Below, one piece after another: positions 15,325 to 23,955 of a stretch of 26,672 bases of DNA; positions within the stretch are counted from its first letter, which is position 1; each line of letters opens with the position of its first letter. The DNA is from DASYHS01 sp035998295 (GTDB lineage: Bacteria > Pseudomonadota > Alphaproteobacteria > Azospirillales > Azospirillaceae): NCBI RefSeq assembly GCF_035998295.1, contig NZ_DASYHS010000052.1, positions 1 through 26,672 of the forward strand. The letters run 5' to 3'. The notes under the pieces are model-generated. The model made no database searches. It was not told where the DNA came from and saw nothing but the letters and a program-made list of their open reading frames with translations. The position numbers and the translations under genes are program-made.

Positions 15325-16677
15325 ATGCGATCCGAGATCCTGACCCGCTATGCGGAACAGCGCCTGCCGAGATACACGAGCTACCCGACGGCGCCGCATT
15401 TCTCCGAGATGGTGGACGCGCGGACCTACCGGCGTTGGCTGTCGCAGGTGCCGGCGGACGCCGAAGCCTCGCTCTACCTGCACATCCCGTTCTGCCGCTC
15501 CATGTGCTGGTACTGCGGCTGCCACACGACGATCACCCGGCACGACGGGCCCGTCCTGGACTACCTGGACGCGATGCGGCGCGAGATCGCGGCGGTCTCC
15601 TCGGCGCTCGCGCACCCGCTCGGCGTCGGGCACGTCCATTTCGGCGGCGGCACGCCGACGCTCCTCCGGCCCGAGGACTTCCTGACGCTCATGGACCTGC
15701 TGCGCGACCGCTTCCGTCTGCGGCCGGACGCCGAGGTCGCGGTCGAGATCGATCCCCGCACGCTGACGCCGGCCATGACGGCCGCCCTGGGCGCGGCCGG
15801 CGTCACGCGGGCGAGCCTTGGCGTGCAGAGCTTCGACCCCACGGTCCAGCGGGCCATCAACCGGATACAGAGCTTCGAGCAGACTGCGGAGGTGACGAAC
15901 GGCCTGCGCGCCGCGGGCGTGGGCGGGATCAACTTCGACCTGATCTACGGGTTGCCGCACCAGACCGTCGCCTCGTGCCTGGACACCGTCGCGCGGTGCC
16001 TGGAGTTGAGGCCCGACCGGTTCGCGGTCTTCGGCTACGCCTATGTTCCCGGCTTCAAGCCGCATCAGCGCAAGATCGACGAGACGGTCCTGCCCGCAGC
16101 CGCCGAGCGGCACGCCCAGGCCGAGGCGATCGCCGAGGCCCTCGGGGCCGCCGGCTACCGGCGGATCGGCCTGGACCACTTCGCCCATCCCGACGACCCG
16201 ATGTCGCGTGCGTCGGACGCGCGGACGCTCCACCGCAATTTCCAGGGCTACACGACGGACCGCGGCGACCTGCTGCTCGGCTTCGGCGCGTCCGCCATCG
16301 GCCGCCTGCCGCAGGGCTATGTGCAGAACGCGGTCGTCCTCGGAAGCTACGCCAAGCGCATCCAGGCGGGCGAGCTGGCCACGATCAAGGGCTTCGCGCT
16401 GAGCGAGGACGACCGGCTGCGGGCCGAGCTGATCGAGCGCATCATGTGCGACTTCTCGGTGGACCTCGGCGCCGTGTGCGCCCGGCACGGCCGGGATGCC
16501 GCCAGCTTCGTCGCCGACCTGCCGGGCCTGGACCAATTGGTGACCGACGGCGTGGCCATGCTGGAGGGCGGGTCCATCCGGGTTCCCGAGTCGGCCCGTC
16601 CTCTGGTGCGGGCGGTCGCGGCATGCTTCGATGCCCATCTGCCGGTCCCGGGCCGCCGGCACGCGCCGGCCGTCTGA
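15325..16677 (+). CDS. hemN: Oxygen-independent coproporphyrinogen III oxidase HemN
   Basis: HemN is a radical SAM enzyme that decarboxylates coproporphyrinogen III without oxygen, supplying haem for anaerobic respiration. The 450-residue protein carries the cluster motif CRSMCWYC (Cys57, Cys61, Cys64) followed by Cys66, the HemN-type CxxxCxxCxC pattern that separates true HemN from HemW-like proteins. GGGTPT follows, and the N-terminus RYTSYPTAPHF is typical. The start at 15325 has GGAG upstream. It lies 123 bases after the NO reductase in the same direction. No TTTG/CAAA palindrome is seen in the gap, so it may be read through from the qNor gene. Confidence 0.95.
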   Translation: MRSEILTRYAEQRLPRYTSYPTAPHFSEMVDARTYRRWLSQVPADAEASLYLHIPFCRSMCWYCGCHTTITRHDGPVLDYLDAMRREIAAVSSALAHPLGVGHVHFGGGTPTLLRPEDFLTLMDLLRDRFRLRPDAEVAVEIDPRTLTPAMTAALGAAGVTRASLGVQSFDPTVQRAINRIQSFEQTAEVTNGLRAAGVGGINFDLIYGLPHQTVASCLDTVARCLELRPDRFAVFGYAYVPGFKPHQRKIDETVLPAAAERHAQAEAIAEALGAAGYRRIGLDHFAHPDDPMSRASDARTLHRNFQGYTTDRGDLLLGFGASAIGRLPQGYVQNAVVLGSYAKRIQAGELATIKGFALSEDDRLRAELIERIMCDFSVDLGAVCARHGRDAASFVADLPGLDQLVTDGVAMLEGGSIRVPESARPLVRAVAACFDAHLPVPGRRHAPAV

Positions 16678-16678
16678 T

Positions 16679-16695
16679 GCCGCGTCTTGCGCGGC
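16679..16695 (+). terminator. Weak hairpin after hemN
   Basis: GCCGCG pairs with CGCGGC around TCTTG immediately after the hemN stop. There is no T tract, so it may be only a weak or Rho-assisted stop. Confidence 0.3.
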
Positions 16696-16838
16696 GTGCG
16701 GCGGCAATCCCATTGCATGCGGTACACGCAGGTCCGTCATTCAACGAATGGGGTATGTAAAAAGGCGGAAATTTCTCGGTCCCGGCGTGGAGAACCGGTA
16801 TCACGGAATCGCACCGCCAATAGAGTTGCTCAGCCTCG

Positions 16839-17339
16839 ATGGTCCGCCGGTTCCGCCATTTGCTGGTTCGCCACGAACCGCGCCCGTCCTCGTTCCTGGC
16901 CGGGGCGAAATCCGCCCTGGGCGGCGGCCTCGCAATAGCGGCCATCGGCGGGCTGGCGAGCGCGACCGACCTGCCGATGCTGCTCGCCCCCTTCGGGGCG
17001 ACCTGCGTGATCCTTTTCAGCTATCCGACGAGCTCGCCCGCGCAGCCGGTCAACGTGCTCGTCGGCTACGTGCTGGCGACGCTGGTCTGCCTGGCGCTCG
17101 GCACCTTGCTGCCGGTCCACTGGACGGCGGCCGCCCTCGGCGTCGGGGCCGTGATGCTCCTGATGGCGCTGTTCCGCACCACCCATCCACCGGCCGGCGC
17201 CCTGCCCATCCTGCTGCTTGGCGGAACTCCCGCGGCGACGCTGGTCAAGGTGGTGCCGGTGGGGGCGCTGTGCCTCGTGCTGCTTGCCGCCGCGTACCAT
17301 GTCCTGCCGCCGTCGCCGGTACGGTACCCGCACCGGTGA
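16839..17339 (+). CDS. HPP family integral membrane protein
   Basis: The 166-residue protein has about four hydrophobic helices and the family signature HPP at 116-118 in TTHPPAGALP, together with APFGATCVILF and SPAQPVNV. HPP domains are short membrane proteins; plant plastid members act in nitrite transport, while bacterial roles are largely untested. There is no attached CBS domain. Its place at the end of the nitrate/nitrite/NO block makes a nitrite-related transport role attractive, but this is inference. Start 16839 was chosen as the ATG giving the complete domain; no clear Shine-Dalgarno sequence is seen. Confidence 0.85.
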   Translation: MVRRFRHLLVRHEPRPSSFLAGAKSALGGGLAIAAIGGLASATDLPMLLAPFGATCVILFSYPTSSPAQPVNVLVGYVLATLVCLALGTLLPVHWTAAALGVGAVMLLMALFRTTHPPAGALPILLLGGTPAATLVKVVPVGALCLVLLAAAYHVLPPSPVRYPHR

Positions 17340-17394
17340 AGGGGCGCGTGCGGGTTTGGCCTCGTGGAACCCAGGGATAAGGAGGAAGCGTTTC

Positions 17395-17808
17395 ATGTTC
17401 AGTCACGTGACGGTCGGCTGCCGCGACCTGGAGCGGGCGGCGGCGTTCTACGATGCGGTCCTGTCGCCGATCGGGCTGCGGCGGCGCGCCGTGGCGCCCG
17501 ACGGGGGACCGGCGGGCGCCGGCTGGGTGGTGCCCGGCCAGGCGTTGCCCAGGTTCTACGTCTATCTTCCGTTCGACGGAGCGCCCGCAAGCGCCGGTAA
17601 CGGCGCCATGGTCGCCTTCGCCGCAGGCTCGCCGGCGGCAGTCGACGCCGCGTACGAGGCCGGCCTGGCGGCGGGTGGCACGGACGAAGGCCGGCCGGGG
17701 CCGAGGCCCCACTACGGGGACGGCTACTACGGCGCGTATCTGCGGGACCCCGACGGGAACAAGGTGCACGTCGTGCATCGGGGCGACATCCGGCCGGAAC
17801 CGGGCTGA
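17395..17808 (+). CDS. VOC (glyoxalase/bleomycin-resistance fold) family protein
   Basis: The 137-residue product has the paired beta-alpha-beta-beta-beta modules of the vicinal oxygen chelate fold. FSHVTVGCRDLERAAAFYDAVL at the start and YLRDPDGNKVHVVHRG at the end are characteristic. His4 and the late acidic/His region could bind a metal, but the substrate cannot be predicted. The start has an AGGAGG ribosome binding site 10 bases upstream. Its stop is only 3 bases from the opposing yeiH stop. It is not an obvious part of either neighbouring pathway. Confidence 0.88.
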   Translation: MFSHVTVGCRDLERAAAFYDAVLSPIGLRRRAVAPDGGPAGAGWVVPGQALPRFYVYLPFDGAPASAGNGAMVAFAAGSPAAVDAAYEAGLAAGGTDEGRPGPRPHYGDGYYGAYLRDPDGNKVHVVHRGDIRPEPG

Positions 17809-17811
17809 CGC

Positions 17812-18858
17812 CTAGCCGGCCACTCCCAGGCCGAGGATCGCGGTCAGGATCAGGGCCGCCAGGAACAGCGTCTCGCCGACGACGACCGCCACCGGCCGCC
17901 AGCCGACGGCCACCAGCTCCCGCATCGACGTCTTGACGCCGAGCGCCCCGATCGCGGCCACGAGGGACCAGCGCGAGACCTCCGCCAGGCCGTGCGCGAC
18001 CGGGGCCGGCATCAGGCCGGCGCTGTTGACCAGGACCAGGGCGAGGAACGCCAGGAGGAACCCCGGCGGCATGGGCACCCGGAACCCGCTTCCGGACCCG
18101 GTCCGGCGCTGGAAGCCGATCATGAAGCACATGACGACGGGGGCCAGGAGCGCGACGCGTACGAGCTTGACGATCGTCGAGGTGTCGCCGGTCTCTACCG
18201 ATATCATGTAGCCGGCGCCGACGACCTGCGCCACGTCGTGGATCGTCGCCCCCAGGAAGACCCCGGCCTGCGCATGGGTCAGCCCCAGCGCGGTCGCGAC
18301 GGGCGGGTACAGGATCATGGCGACCGTCGACAGCGTCGTGACGAGTGCCACGGTCAGGATCAGGTTGCGTTCGCCGTGCTGCCCGCGCGGCATGGCCGCC
18401 GACAGCGCCATCGCCGCCGAAGCGCCGCAGATCGCGACCGAGCCGCCGGACAGGAGCCCGAAGTTCCGCTCGATCCCGAGCAGGCGGGCCAGCAGCCAGC
18501 CGCACAGGATCGTGCTGCCCACCCCGGCGAGGACGCAGGCGACGGTTTCCCAGCCCAGCGCCGCGATCTGGCCGGCCGTGATCCTGGCCCCGAGCAGCGC
18601 GACGCCCGCGCGCAGCACGACCCGCGCCGTGAAGTTGATCCCCGGCACCGCGCGGCCGTCCTGCGAAAGGAAATGGAGCGCCATGCCGAACAGCAGGGCG
18701 TAGAGAAGGGTGGGCCCGCCGTAGTGGTCGGAGATGAAGGTGCTCGCGAGCGCGATGGTGACGGCGACCAGAAAGCCGGGGCTCGTCTCGGCGAGCCGCG
18801 TTCGGCACGCCTGGATCGAAGCGCCCATTCGGGCGCCGACCGGATGTTCGAGCATCAT
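17812..18858 (-). CDS. YeiH/UPF0324 family putative sulfate or sulfite exporter
   Basis: The 348-residue polytopic membrane protein (about 9-10 helices) carries family segments GINFTARVVLRAGVALLG, GGSVAICGASAA and GATIHDVAQVVGAGY. Family members are annotated as putative sulfate exporters and occur near organosulfonate genes. Located downstream of xsc on the same strand, it could remove sulfite or sulfate released from sulfoacetaldehyde, but a hairpin between the two genes suggests partly independent expression. The start is ambiguous between two adjacent ATGs (18858 and 18855) and one at residue 11; no strong ribosome binding site settles it. Confidence 0.85.
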   Translation of the reverse strand: MMLEHPVGARMGASIQACRTRLAETSPGFLVAVTIALASTFISDHYGGPTLLYALLFGMALHFLSQDGRAVPGINFTARVVLRAGVALLGARITAGQIAALGWETVACVLAGVGSTILCGWLLARLLGIERNFGLLSGGSVAICGASAAMALSAAMPRGQHGERNLILTVALVTTLSTVAMILYPPVATALGLTHAQAGVFLGATIHDVAQVVGAGYMISVETGDTSTIVKLVRVALLAPVVMCFMIGFQRRTGSGSGFRVPMPPGFLLAFLALVLVNSAGLMPAPVAHGLAEVSRWSLVAAIGALGVKTSMRELVAVGWRPVAVVVGETLFLAALILTAILGLGVAG

Positions 18859-18879
18859 GTCGTCCGTCGTCGCGAAAAA

Positions 18880-18946
18880 AGGGAACGGGGCGAAAAGGGA
18901 ACGGGAAGGGCGCCGCCGCAGGGCGGAGGAGGGGCGGAGGAGGGGA
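18880..18946. repeat. Short purine-rich direct repeats between yeiH and xsc
   Basis: AAAAGGGAACGGG-like units occur twice around 18877-18905, and an 11-base unit GGGCGGAGGAG is repeated in tandem at about 18921-18942. The plus strand is almost pure purine here. No gene is present. Confidence 0.6.
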
Positions 18947-18971
18947 CGAGGCGGGCGCGGTGCCCGCCTCG
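18947..18971 (-). terminator. Hairpin downstream of xsc
   Basis: CGAGGCGGGC and GCCCGCCTCG form a perfect 10-bp stem with a 5-base loop, 44 bases after the xsc stop on the minus strand. The following bases are CC/TCC-rich rather than a T run. It probably ends or attenuates the tauXY-xsc transcript before yeiH. Confidence 0.55.
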
Positions 18972-19014
18972 CCCCCGTCGCGCCGATGCGGTCGTGGCGT
19001 GGAGCGGGCCGCGC

Positions 19015-20790
19015 TCAGACGGGATTCTGCGGGCGCATGTCGGACGGATCGATGCCGGCGACGACGACCGGCTTCTTCATGGCGTCGCGCCGGAAGGGCT
19101 CGCCGAGCTCCTGGTTGAGGATGATCTCGACGAAGGTGGTGATCCCGTTCGCCTGGTCGCGGACGGCGTTCCGCAGGGCCTCGGTGACCTCCTCCTGGGT
19201 CGTCGCCGTGACGCCCTTGAGACCGCAGGCCTCGGCGATCTTCGCGTAGCTGAGGCTCGGGTGGAGTTCGGTGCCGACGAAGTTGTTGTCGTACCAGAGC
19301 GTCGTGTTCCGCTTCTCCGCGCCCCACTGGTAGTTGCGGAAGATCACCATGGTGATGGCGGGCCATTCCTCGCGGCCGATCGAGGTCATCTCGTTCATGG
19401 AGATGCCGAACGCGCCGTCGCCGGCGAAGCCGATCACGGGCGCGTCCGGACAGCCGATCTTCGCGCCGATGATGGCGGGAAAGCCGTAGCCGCACGGCCC
19501 GAACATGCCCGGCGCCAGGTATTTGCGCCCCGCCTCGAAGGTCGGGTAGGCGTTGCCGATCGCGCAGTTGTTGCCGATGTCGGTCGAGATGATGGCGTCG
19601 GCCGGCAGGGCGGCCTGGATCGCCCGCCAGGCCTGGCGCGGCGACATGCGCTCGGCGTCGCGCTCGCGCGCCTCGACGTTCCAGCGCGTGCCGGGATCGT
19701 CGTCCTCGTGGTCGAGGGAGGAGAGCATCTGCAGCCAGGCGGACTTGGTCTGGTGGATGAGCGCCTTGCGCCCCTCGCGCCCCTGGTCGCCGGCCGCCGG
19801 CGAAAGCTGTTCGAGGATCTGCCGGGCGACCTGCCCGGCGTCGCCGCAGATGCCGACCGACACCTTTTTGGTAAGCCCGATGCGGTCGGGATTGATGTCG
19901 ACCTGGATGATCTTCGCGTCCTTCGGCCAGTAGTCGATGCCATAGCCGGGAAGGGTCGAGAACGGGTTCAGGCGCGTACCCAGCGCCAGCACGACGTCGG
20001 CCTTGGCGATCAGCTCCATGGCGGCCTTCGAGCCGTTGTAGCCGAGCGGGCCGACGGCGAGGGGATGGCTGCCGGGGAAGGCGTCGTTGTGCTGGTAGCC
20101 GCAGCAGACCGGGGCGTCGAGCCGTTCGGCCAGCGCCATGGAGTCCGCGATCGCTCCGCCGATGACCACGCCCGCGCCGTTCAGGATCACCGGGAACCGC
20201 GCCTGCGACAGCAGCCTGGCCGCCTCGGCGACGGCCTGCCGGCCGCCCGACGGGCGTTCGAGGCGCACGATCTGCGGCAGCTCGACGTCGATGACGTGGG
20301 TCCAGTAGTCGCGGGGGATGTTGATCTGGGCCGGGGCGCAGCCGCGCCAGGCCTTCTCGATCACCCGGTTCAGGACCTCCGGCACCCGGGACGGATCGCG
20401 CACCTCCTCCTGGTAGCAGACCATCTTCTCGAACATCGCCATCTGCTCGACTTCCTGGAAGCCGCCCTGGCCGATCGTCTTGTTGGCGGCCTGCGGGGTC
20501 ACCAGAAGCATCGGCGTATGGTTCCAGTAGGCCGTCTTTATCGAGGTCACGAAGCCGGTCACGCCGGGGCCGTTCTGGGCGATCGCCACCGCCATCTTGC
20601 CGGTCACCCGGCTGTAGCCGTCGCAGATCAGCGCGGCGTTGGTCTCGTGCGCGCAGTCCCAGAACGTGATGCCGGCCTTCGGAAAGAGGTCGGAGACCGG
20701 CATCATCGCCGAGCCGATGATGCCGAAGGCGTGCTGGATGCCATGCATCTGGAGGACTTTGACGAAGGCTTCCTCGGTCGTCATTTTCAT
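19015..20790 (-). CDS. xsc: Sulfoacetaldehyde acetyltransferase Xsc
   Basis: Xsc is a thiamine-diphosphate enzyme that splits sulfoacetaldehyde with phosphate into acetyl phosphate and sulfite. The 591-residue product has the three-domain ThDP layout: the catalytic glutamate in CAHETNAA (Glu49), the Xsc-typical TIGQGGFQEVEQMAMFEKMV segment, and the cofactor motif GDGAFG leading to RNYQWGAEKRNTT in the C-terminal domain. Length fits the family well. The start ATG at 20790 has AAGGTAG upstream; a second ATG two codons later is also possible. It lies 72 bases after tauY and is encoded together with pta, the next enzyme of the pathway. Confidence 0.96.
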   Translation of the reverse strand: MKMTTEEAFVKVLQMHGIQHAFGIIGSAMMPVSDLFPKAGITFWDCAHETNAALICDGYSRVTGKMAVAIAQNGPGVTGFVTSIKTAYWNHTPMLLVTPQAANKTIGQGGFQEVEQMAMFEKMVCYQEEVRDPSRVPEVLNRVIEKAWRGCAPAQINIPRDYWTHVIDVELPQIVRLERPSGGRQAVAEAARLLSQARFPVILNGAGVVIGGAIADSMALAERLDAPVCCGYQHNDAFPGSHPLAVGPLGYNGSKAAMELIAKADVVLALGTRLNPFSTLPGYGIDYWPKDAKIIQVDINPDRIGLTKKVSVGICGDAGQVARQILEQLSPAAGDQGREGRKALIHQTKSAWLQMLSSLDHEDDDPGTRWNVEARERDAERMSPRQAWRAIQAALPADAIISTDIGNNCAIGNAYPTFEAGRKYLAPGMFGPCGYGFPAIIGAKIGCPDAPVIGFAGDGAFGISMNEMTSIGREEWPAITMVIFRNYQWGAEKRNTTLWYDNNFVGTELHPSLSYAKIAEACGLKGVTATTQEEVTEALRNAVRDQANGITTFVEIILNQELGEPFRRDAMKKPVVVAGIDPSDMRPQNPV

Positions 20791-20801
20791 GGCGGCTACC
20801 T

Positions 20802-20828
20802 TTTTGCTGTCGGGCTTTTGCTGTCGGG
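20802..20828. repeat. 14-bp-period tandem repeat in the xsc leader
   Basis: TTTTGCTGTCGGG occurs at 20802-20814 and again at 20816-20828. On the coding strand this places two CCCGACAGCAAAA units just before the xsc ribosome binding site. It may be simple slippage or a leader element. Confidence 0.8.
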
Positions 20829-20862
20829 AGGTGTTGGCGGCGTGGCGATGACGGCGCGCGGA

Positions 20863-22278
20863 CTACAGGTACTCGTCCTTCAGCTGGTACCAGAGATAGA
20901 GCATCCGCTGCCCCATCCGCCGGAACGGCGCGAAGACGTGGCCGGGCAGCTCGGACCGGAAGATCGGCAGGTCGAGCGCCGGGTCCTGGACGCCCGCAAC
21001 GCGTTGCGCCATGCGCCGGCCCGCCTGCGCCGAATACATCACCCCGTTGCCGCCGTAGCCGAGCGCGTAGTACAGCGTCTCCGCCGGGTCGGGTTGATGG
21101 ATGCGGGGCATCATGTCGTGGCTGACGTCGACCCAGCCCCACCAGGAGTAGTCGATGTCGATCCCCGCCAGCGCCGGCAGCTTGCGGGCCAGGCCGTCGG
21201 TCAGGACCTTCAGGTGGACCGGGTTCGCCGCCTCCGAGCCGGTGACCGCGGCACGGCTGCCGATCTGCATGCGCCGGTCGGGCAGCAGACGGTAGTAGAA
21301 GCGCAGCACGCGCGTGTCGGTAATGACCTGGTGCGTCTTCAGCCCGCAGGCCTCGATCTCGCCGGCGGTCAGGGGCCGCGTCACCATGGAGTTGGACAGG
21401 ATCGGCATCACGCGGTTGCGCAGGCGCGGATGCAGCATCTGGGCGGTGTAGCCGCCCGTCGCCACGGCCACGGCCCGGGCCCGGACCACGCCGCCGGGCG
21501 TCCTGAGGTGATGGACGCCGTTGCTGGTGGTCCAGCCCGTGACCGGGCTGGAGGGATGCACGGTCGCGCCCAGTTCCCGCGCCCTGCGCAGGTAGCCGTG
21601 GGCGAGCTTCAGCGGATGCACGCCGATCCCCTCGGGCTCGTGCTGGGCGCCCACGGCCTCCGCTTCGTTCACGAAGTCGCGATGCAGCTCGTCGCGGGTC
21701 AGCATGCGGGCGCCGTAGCCGAAGACCTCGTTCAGGACGCCGGTCTCGGCGGTCAGCTTGGCCAGCGCCTTCCGGTTATGGGCGACGTAGAGATGGCCGC
21801 CCGCCTGCGGGTCGCAGTCGATGTCCGCGACGAGGGCCTTGAACGTGTCGAAGGCATCCAGCACCTCGGCGTGCATGCGCCTGGCGACGTCCACGCCCCA
21901 GCGCTGGATCCATTGCGACCGGGACAGGCGTCCCGACGCCGCCTGCGCCTGTCCGCCGTTGCGGCTCGTGCAGCCCCAGGCCACGCGGTTGGCCTCCAGG
22001 ACGGTCGCCTTGATCCCGTGCTCGCGGGCCAGGAACAGCGCCGTCGAAAGCCCGGTGAAGCCGGACCCGATGATGGCGACGTCCACGTCCATGTCGCGGG
22101 TGACCGGTCCGTCGTCCGGGGGCGCCTCGCCCGCCGTCGCGACCCAGTAGGTGGGCGCGTAGTCCTGGCCGTGGCCGGGGACCGGGCCGACCAGGGGATC
22201 GTAGAGCGGGTCGTAGCGCGCCCAGGTGCCGCCGGCCGCCGCGCGGGGAGTTTCTGCCTGGATTGCATGGGCTTGCAT
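20863..22278 (-). CDS. tauY: Taurine dehydrogenase large (FAD) subunit TauY
   Basis: The 471-residue FAD-dependent oxidoreductase belongs to the DAO/DadA superfamily. The dinucleotide-binding motif GSGFTGLSTA sits at about residues 71-80 after an N-terminal extension containing DYAPTYWVAT, and the C-terminal FAD segment is GYGGNGVMYSAQAGRRMA. TauY oxidises taurine to sulfoacetaldehyde and ammonia, passing electrons to a c-type cytochrome. The assignment rests on the gene order tauX-tauY-xsc with pta and tauR nearby; by domain alone it could be another amine or amino acid dehydrogenase. The protein has no obvious signal peptide. It starts 27 bases after the tauX stop. Confidence 0.8.
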   Translation of the reverse strand: MQAHAIQAETPRAAAGGTWARYDPLYDPLVGPVPGHGQDYAPTYWVATAGEAPPDDGPVTRDMDVDVAIIGSGFTGLSTALFLAREHGIKATVLEANRVAWGCTSRNGGQAQAASGRLSRSQWIQRWGVDVARRMHAEVLDAFDTFKALVADIDCDPQAGGHLYVAHNRKALAKLTAETGVLNEVFGYGARMLTRDELHRDFVNEAEAVGAQHEPEGIGVHPLKLAHGYLRRARELGATVHPSSPVTGWTTSNGVHHLRTPGGVVRARAVAVATGGYTAQMLHPRLRNRVMPILSNSMVTRPLTAGEIEACGLKTHQVITDTRVLRFYYRLLPDRRMQIGSRAAVTGSEAANPVHLKVLTDGLARKLPALAGIDIDYSWWGWVDVSHDMMPRIHQPDPAETLYYALGYGGNGVMYSAQAGRRMAQRVAGVQDPALDLPIFRSELPGHVFAPFRRMGQRMLYLWYQLKDEYL

Positions 22279-22305
22279 GATGGGGCTCCGGGTGGACGGC
22301 GGGGG

Positions 22306-22692
22306 TCAGGCCTTGAAGCTGGGCCGCTGCTTGCGGAACGCCCGCTTGCCGGCCACGCGCGGGCCCTCGAAGGTGAAGAGGTCGACGCCCTCGGCCTCGG
22401 TCCGCATGCCCTGCCGGTCGGTCCCCGTGAACGTCCATTCGGAAAAGGCGCGGTCGCCGGCGATCGTGTGGCGCGTCACTTCCCAATGCGCGTCGGGCAT
22501 CCCGGCCCACACGGCCGCGAAGGCGTCCCGGACCGCGCGTCCCTGGATGCGCGTCCCGTGGACGTCGGACCCTCCGACGGTATCGAAGACGCAGTCCTCG
22601 GTCATGCGGGCGACGACGGCATCGGCATCGTGTCTGTTGAACGCTTCGAAGATCTCGACAAGCGTCGCGTGGCGGTCGGTCTCGATTGACAT
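22306..22692 (-). CDS. tauX: SnoaL/NTF2-like protein, probable taurine dehydrogenase small subunit TauX
   Basis: The 128-residue product has a compact NTF2-like alpha/beta cone pattern: LVEIFEAFNRHDADAVVARM, then FDTVGG, GRAVRDAFAAVWAGMPDAHW and WTFTGTDRQG. TauX, the small partner of the FAD subunit TauY, is annotated as this fold in other alphaproteobacteria. I chose ATG 22692; the ATG at 22725 only adds residues without family content. It is the first gene of the tauX-tauY-xsc run. The alternative is a generic SnoaL-like protein of unknown function. Confidence 0.65.
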   Translation of the reverse strand: MSIETDRHATLVEIFEAFNRHDADAVVARMTEDCVFDTVGGSDVHGTRIQGRAVRDAFAAVWAGMPDAHWEVTRHTIAGDRAFSEWTFTGTDRQGMRTEAEGVDLFTFEGPRVAGKRAFRKQRPSFKA

Positions 22693-22840
22693 GACGTTAT
22701 TCCTTGGGCCTGCTGTGCATCCCACTGCCGCGGAGCCGCGACGGATGTATTCTGTTGTCGTGGGAATTTACGGGCGGGGCGGGGTCGGCGGTTAGAGCCA
22801 GCTTGGGATCAAGCATTGCGCCAGAGAGGACGGCGTCGGC

Positions 22841-22862
22841 TCACGGGGTGCTCACGGGGTGC
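22841..22862. repeat. 11-bp tandem repeat next to the pta stop
   Basis: TCACGGGGTGC is present twice head to tail (22841-22851 and 22852-22862), immediately after the pta stop codon; a degenerate third copy begins at 22863. No coding role is seen. Confidence 0.8.
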
Positions 22863-23879
22863 TCACCGGGCGTTGGCCTGCGCGACCGTCACCACGATCA
22901 TGCGGAAGACGTCGTCCGCCGTGCAGCCGCGCGAGAGGTCGTTGGCGGGCTTCGCGAGGCCCTGCAGGACCGGGCCGATCGCCTTGGCCTTTCCCAGCCG
23001 CTCGGCCAGCTTGTACCCGATGTTGCCGGCATTCAGGTCCGGGAAGATCAGCACGTTCGCCGCGCCCGCGCCCATGCCCGCGGTCCCCGATCCGGTCGTC
23101 TTGCGCGCCCGGATCTCGGGTATGAGGCTCGCGTCCAGCTGGATGTCGCCCTCGATGGCCAGGTCCGGCCTCGCCGCGCGCGCGAGCGCGGTGGCGGTCG
23201 CGACCTTGTCGACGAGGGGATGGCTGGCACTGCCGCCGGTCGAGAAGGACAGCATCGCCACCTTCGGCTCCAGATGCAGAAGGTCGCGCGCGCTGTCGGC
23301 CGAGGCTATGGCGATCCGGGCCAGTTCCTCGGCGTCGGGCGAGACGTTGAGGCCGCAGTCCGCGAAGATCATCGCGCCCTTCAGGGCGTCGTGATGCGGC
23401 TCGCACAGCATCATGATGAAGAAGCTGGAGACGAGGCCGCTGCCGGGCGCCGGGCCGATCACCTGCAACGCCGCCCGGACCGTCGCCGCCGTCGTCGCTA
23501 CGGCGCCGCCGACGCAGCCGTCCGCCTCGCCGAGCCGCACCATCAGGGCGGCATGGTAGAGGGGATCGCGCGCGACCTGCGCCGCCGCTTCCGGCGTCAT
23601 GCCCTTGGCCTTGCGCAGCGCCAGCAGTTCCTGCGCGTAGCGCTCCAGATGCGGGGCGGTCGCGGGATCGACGACCCGGAGCGCCAGGCCGTCGCCGCCG
23701 CCCTGCCGCTCGAGATGCTCGCGGACGGCGGATGCCGGCCCGATCAGCGTCACCTCGGCCACCCCGTCGCGCAACGCGCGCAGGGCGCCCTCGACCACGC
23801 GGGGATCGTCGCCTTCGGCCAGGGCGATGTGGCGCGGCCGGTGCCGCGCGCGGGCCAGTAGATCGTCGAACGGCTTCAT
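22863..23879 (-). CDS. pta: Phosphate acetyltransferase Pta
   Basis: Pta converts the acetyl phosphate made by Xsc into acetyl-CoA. The 338-residue protein is the short single-domain PTA_PTB form. Typical segments are IALAEGDDPRVV near the N-terminus, ADGCVGGAVATTA, IFADCGLNVSPDAEELA, MLSFSTGGSA and VLIFPDLNAGNIGYKLAERLG. The ATG at 23879 gives the standard N-terminus; the longer reading from 24002 adds unrelated residues. It is upstream of tauX on the same strand with a 170-base gap and divergent from tauR. Confidence 0.94.
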   Translation of the reverse strand: MKPFDDLLARARHRPRHIALAEGDDPRVVEGALRALRDGVAEVTLIGPASAVREHLERQGGGDGLALRVVDPATAPHLERYAQELLALRKAKGMTPEAAAQVARDPLYHAALMVRLGEADGCVGGAVATTAATVRAALQVIGPAPGSGLVSSFFIMMLCEPHHDALKGAMIFADCGLNVSPDAEELARIAIASADSARDLLHLEPKVAMLSFSTGGSASHPLVDKVATATALARAARPDLAIEGDIQLDASLIPEIRARKTTGSGTAGMGAGAANVLIFPDLNAGNIGYKLAERLGKAKAIGPVLQGLAKPANDLSRGCTADDVFRMIVVTVAQANAR

Positions 23880-23955
23880 CGGTCTCTTCCTGCGGGGAGC
23901 CGCTTTACGAGTAAGGCCGATCGCGTGGAAGCATCTAGCACCAGTTCCGCCCAAT

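Noticed and set aside
12796..16740. Long minus-strand frame opposite the NO reductase and hemN, and a matching long plus-strand frame offset by one
   Set aside because: Both overlap qNor and HemN, whose catalytic residues are intact, and both have arginine-, glycine- and alanine-rich composition without domains.
16738..16750. Inverted repeat CATTC-AAC-GAATG before the HPP gene as an operator
   Set aside because: Five-base arms occur easily by chance and no second copy was found in the window.
17992..22689. Plus-strand frame of more than 1500 codons opposite yeiH, xsc, tauY and tauX
   Set aside because: It spans four recognised minus-strand genes and has no family resemblance; it is a composition artefact.
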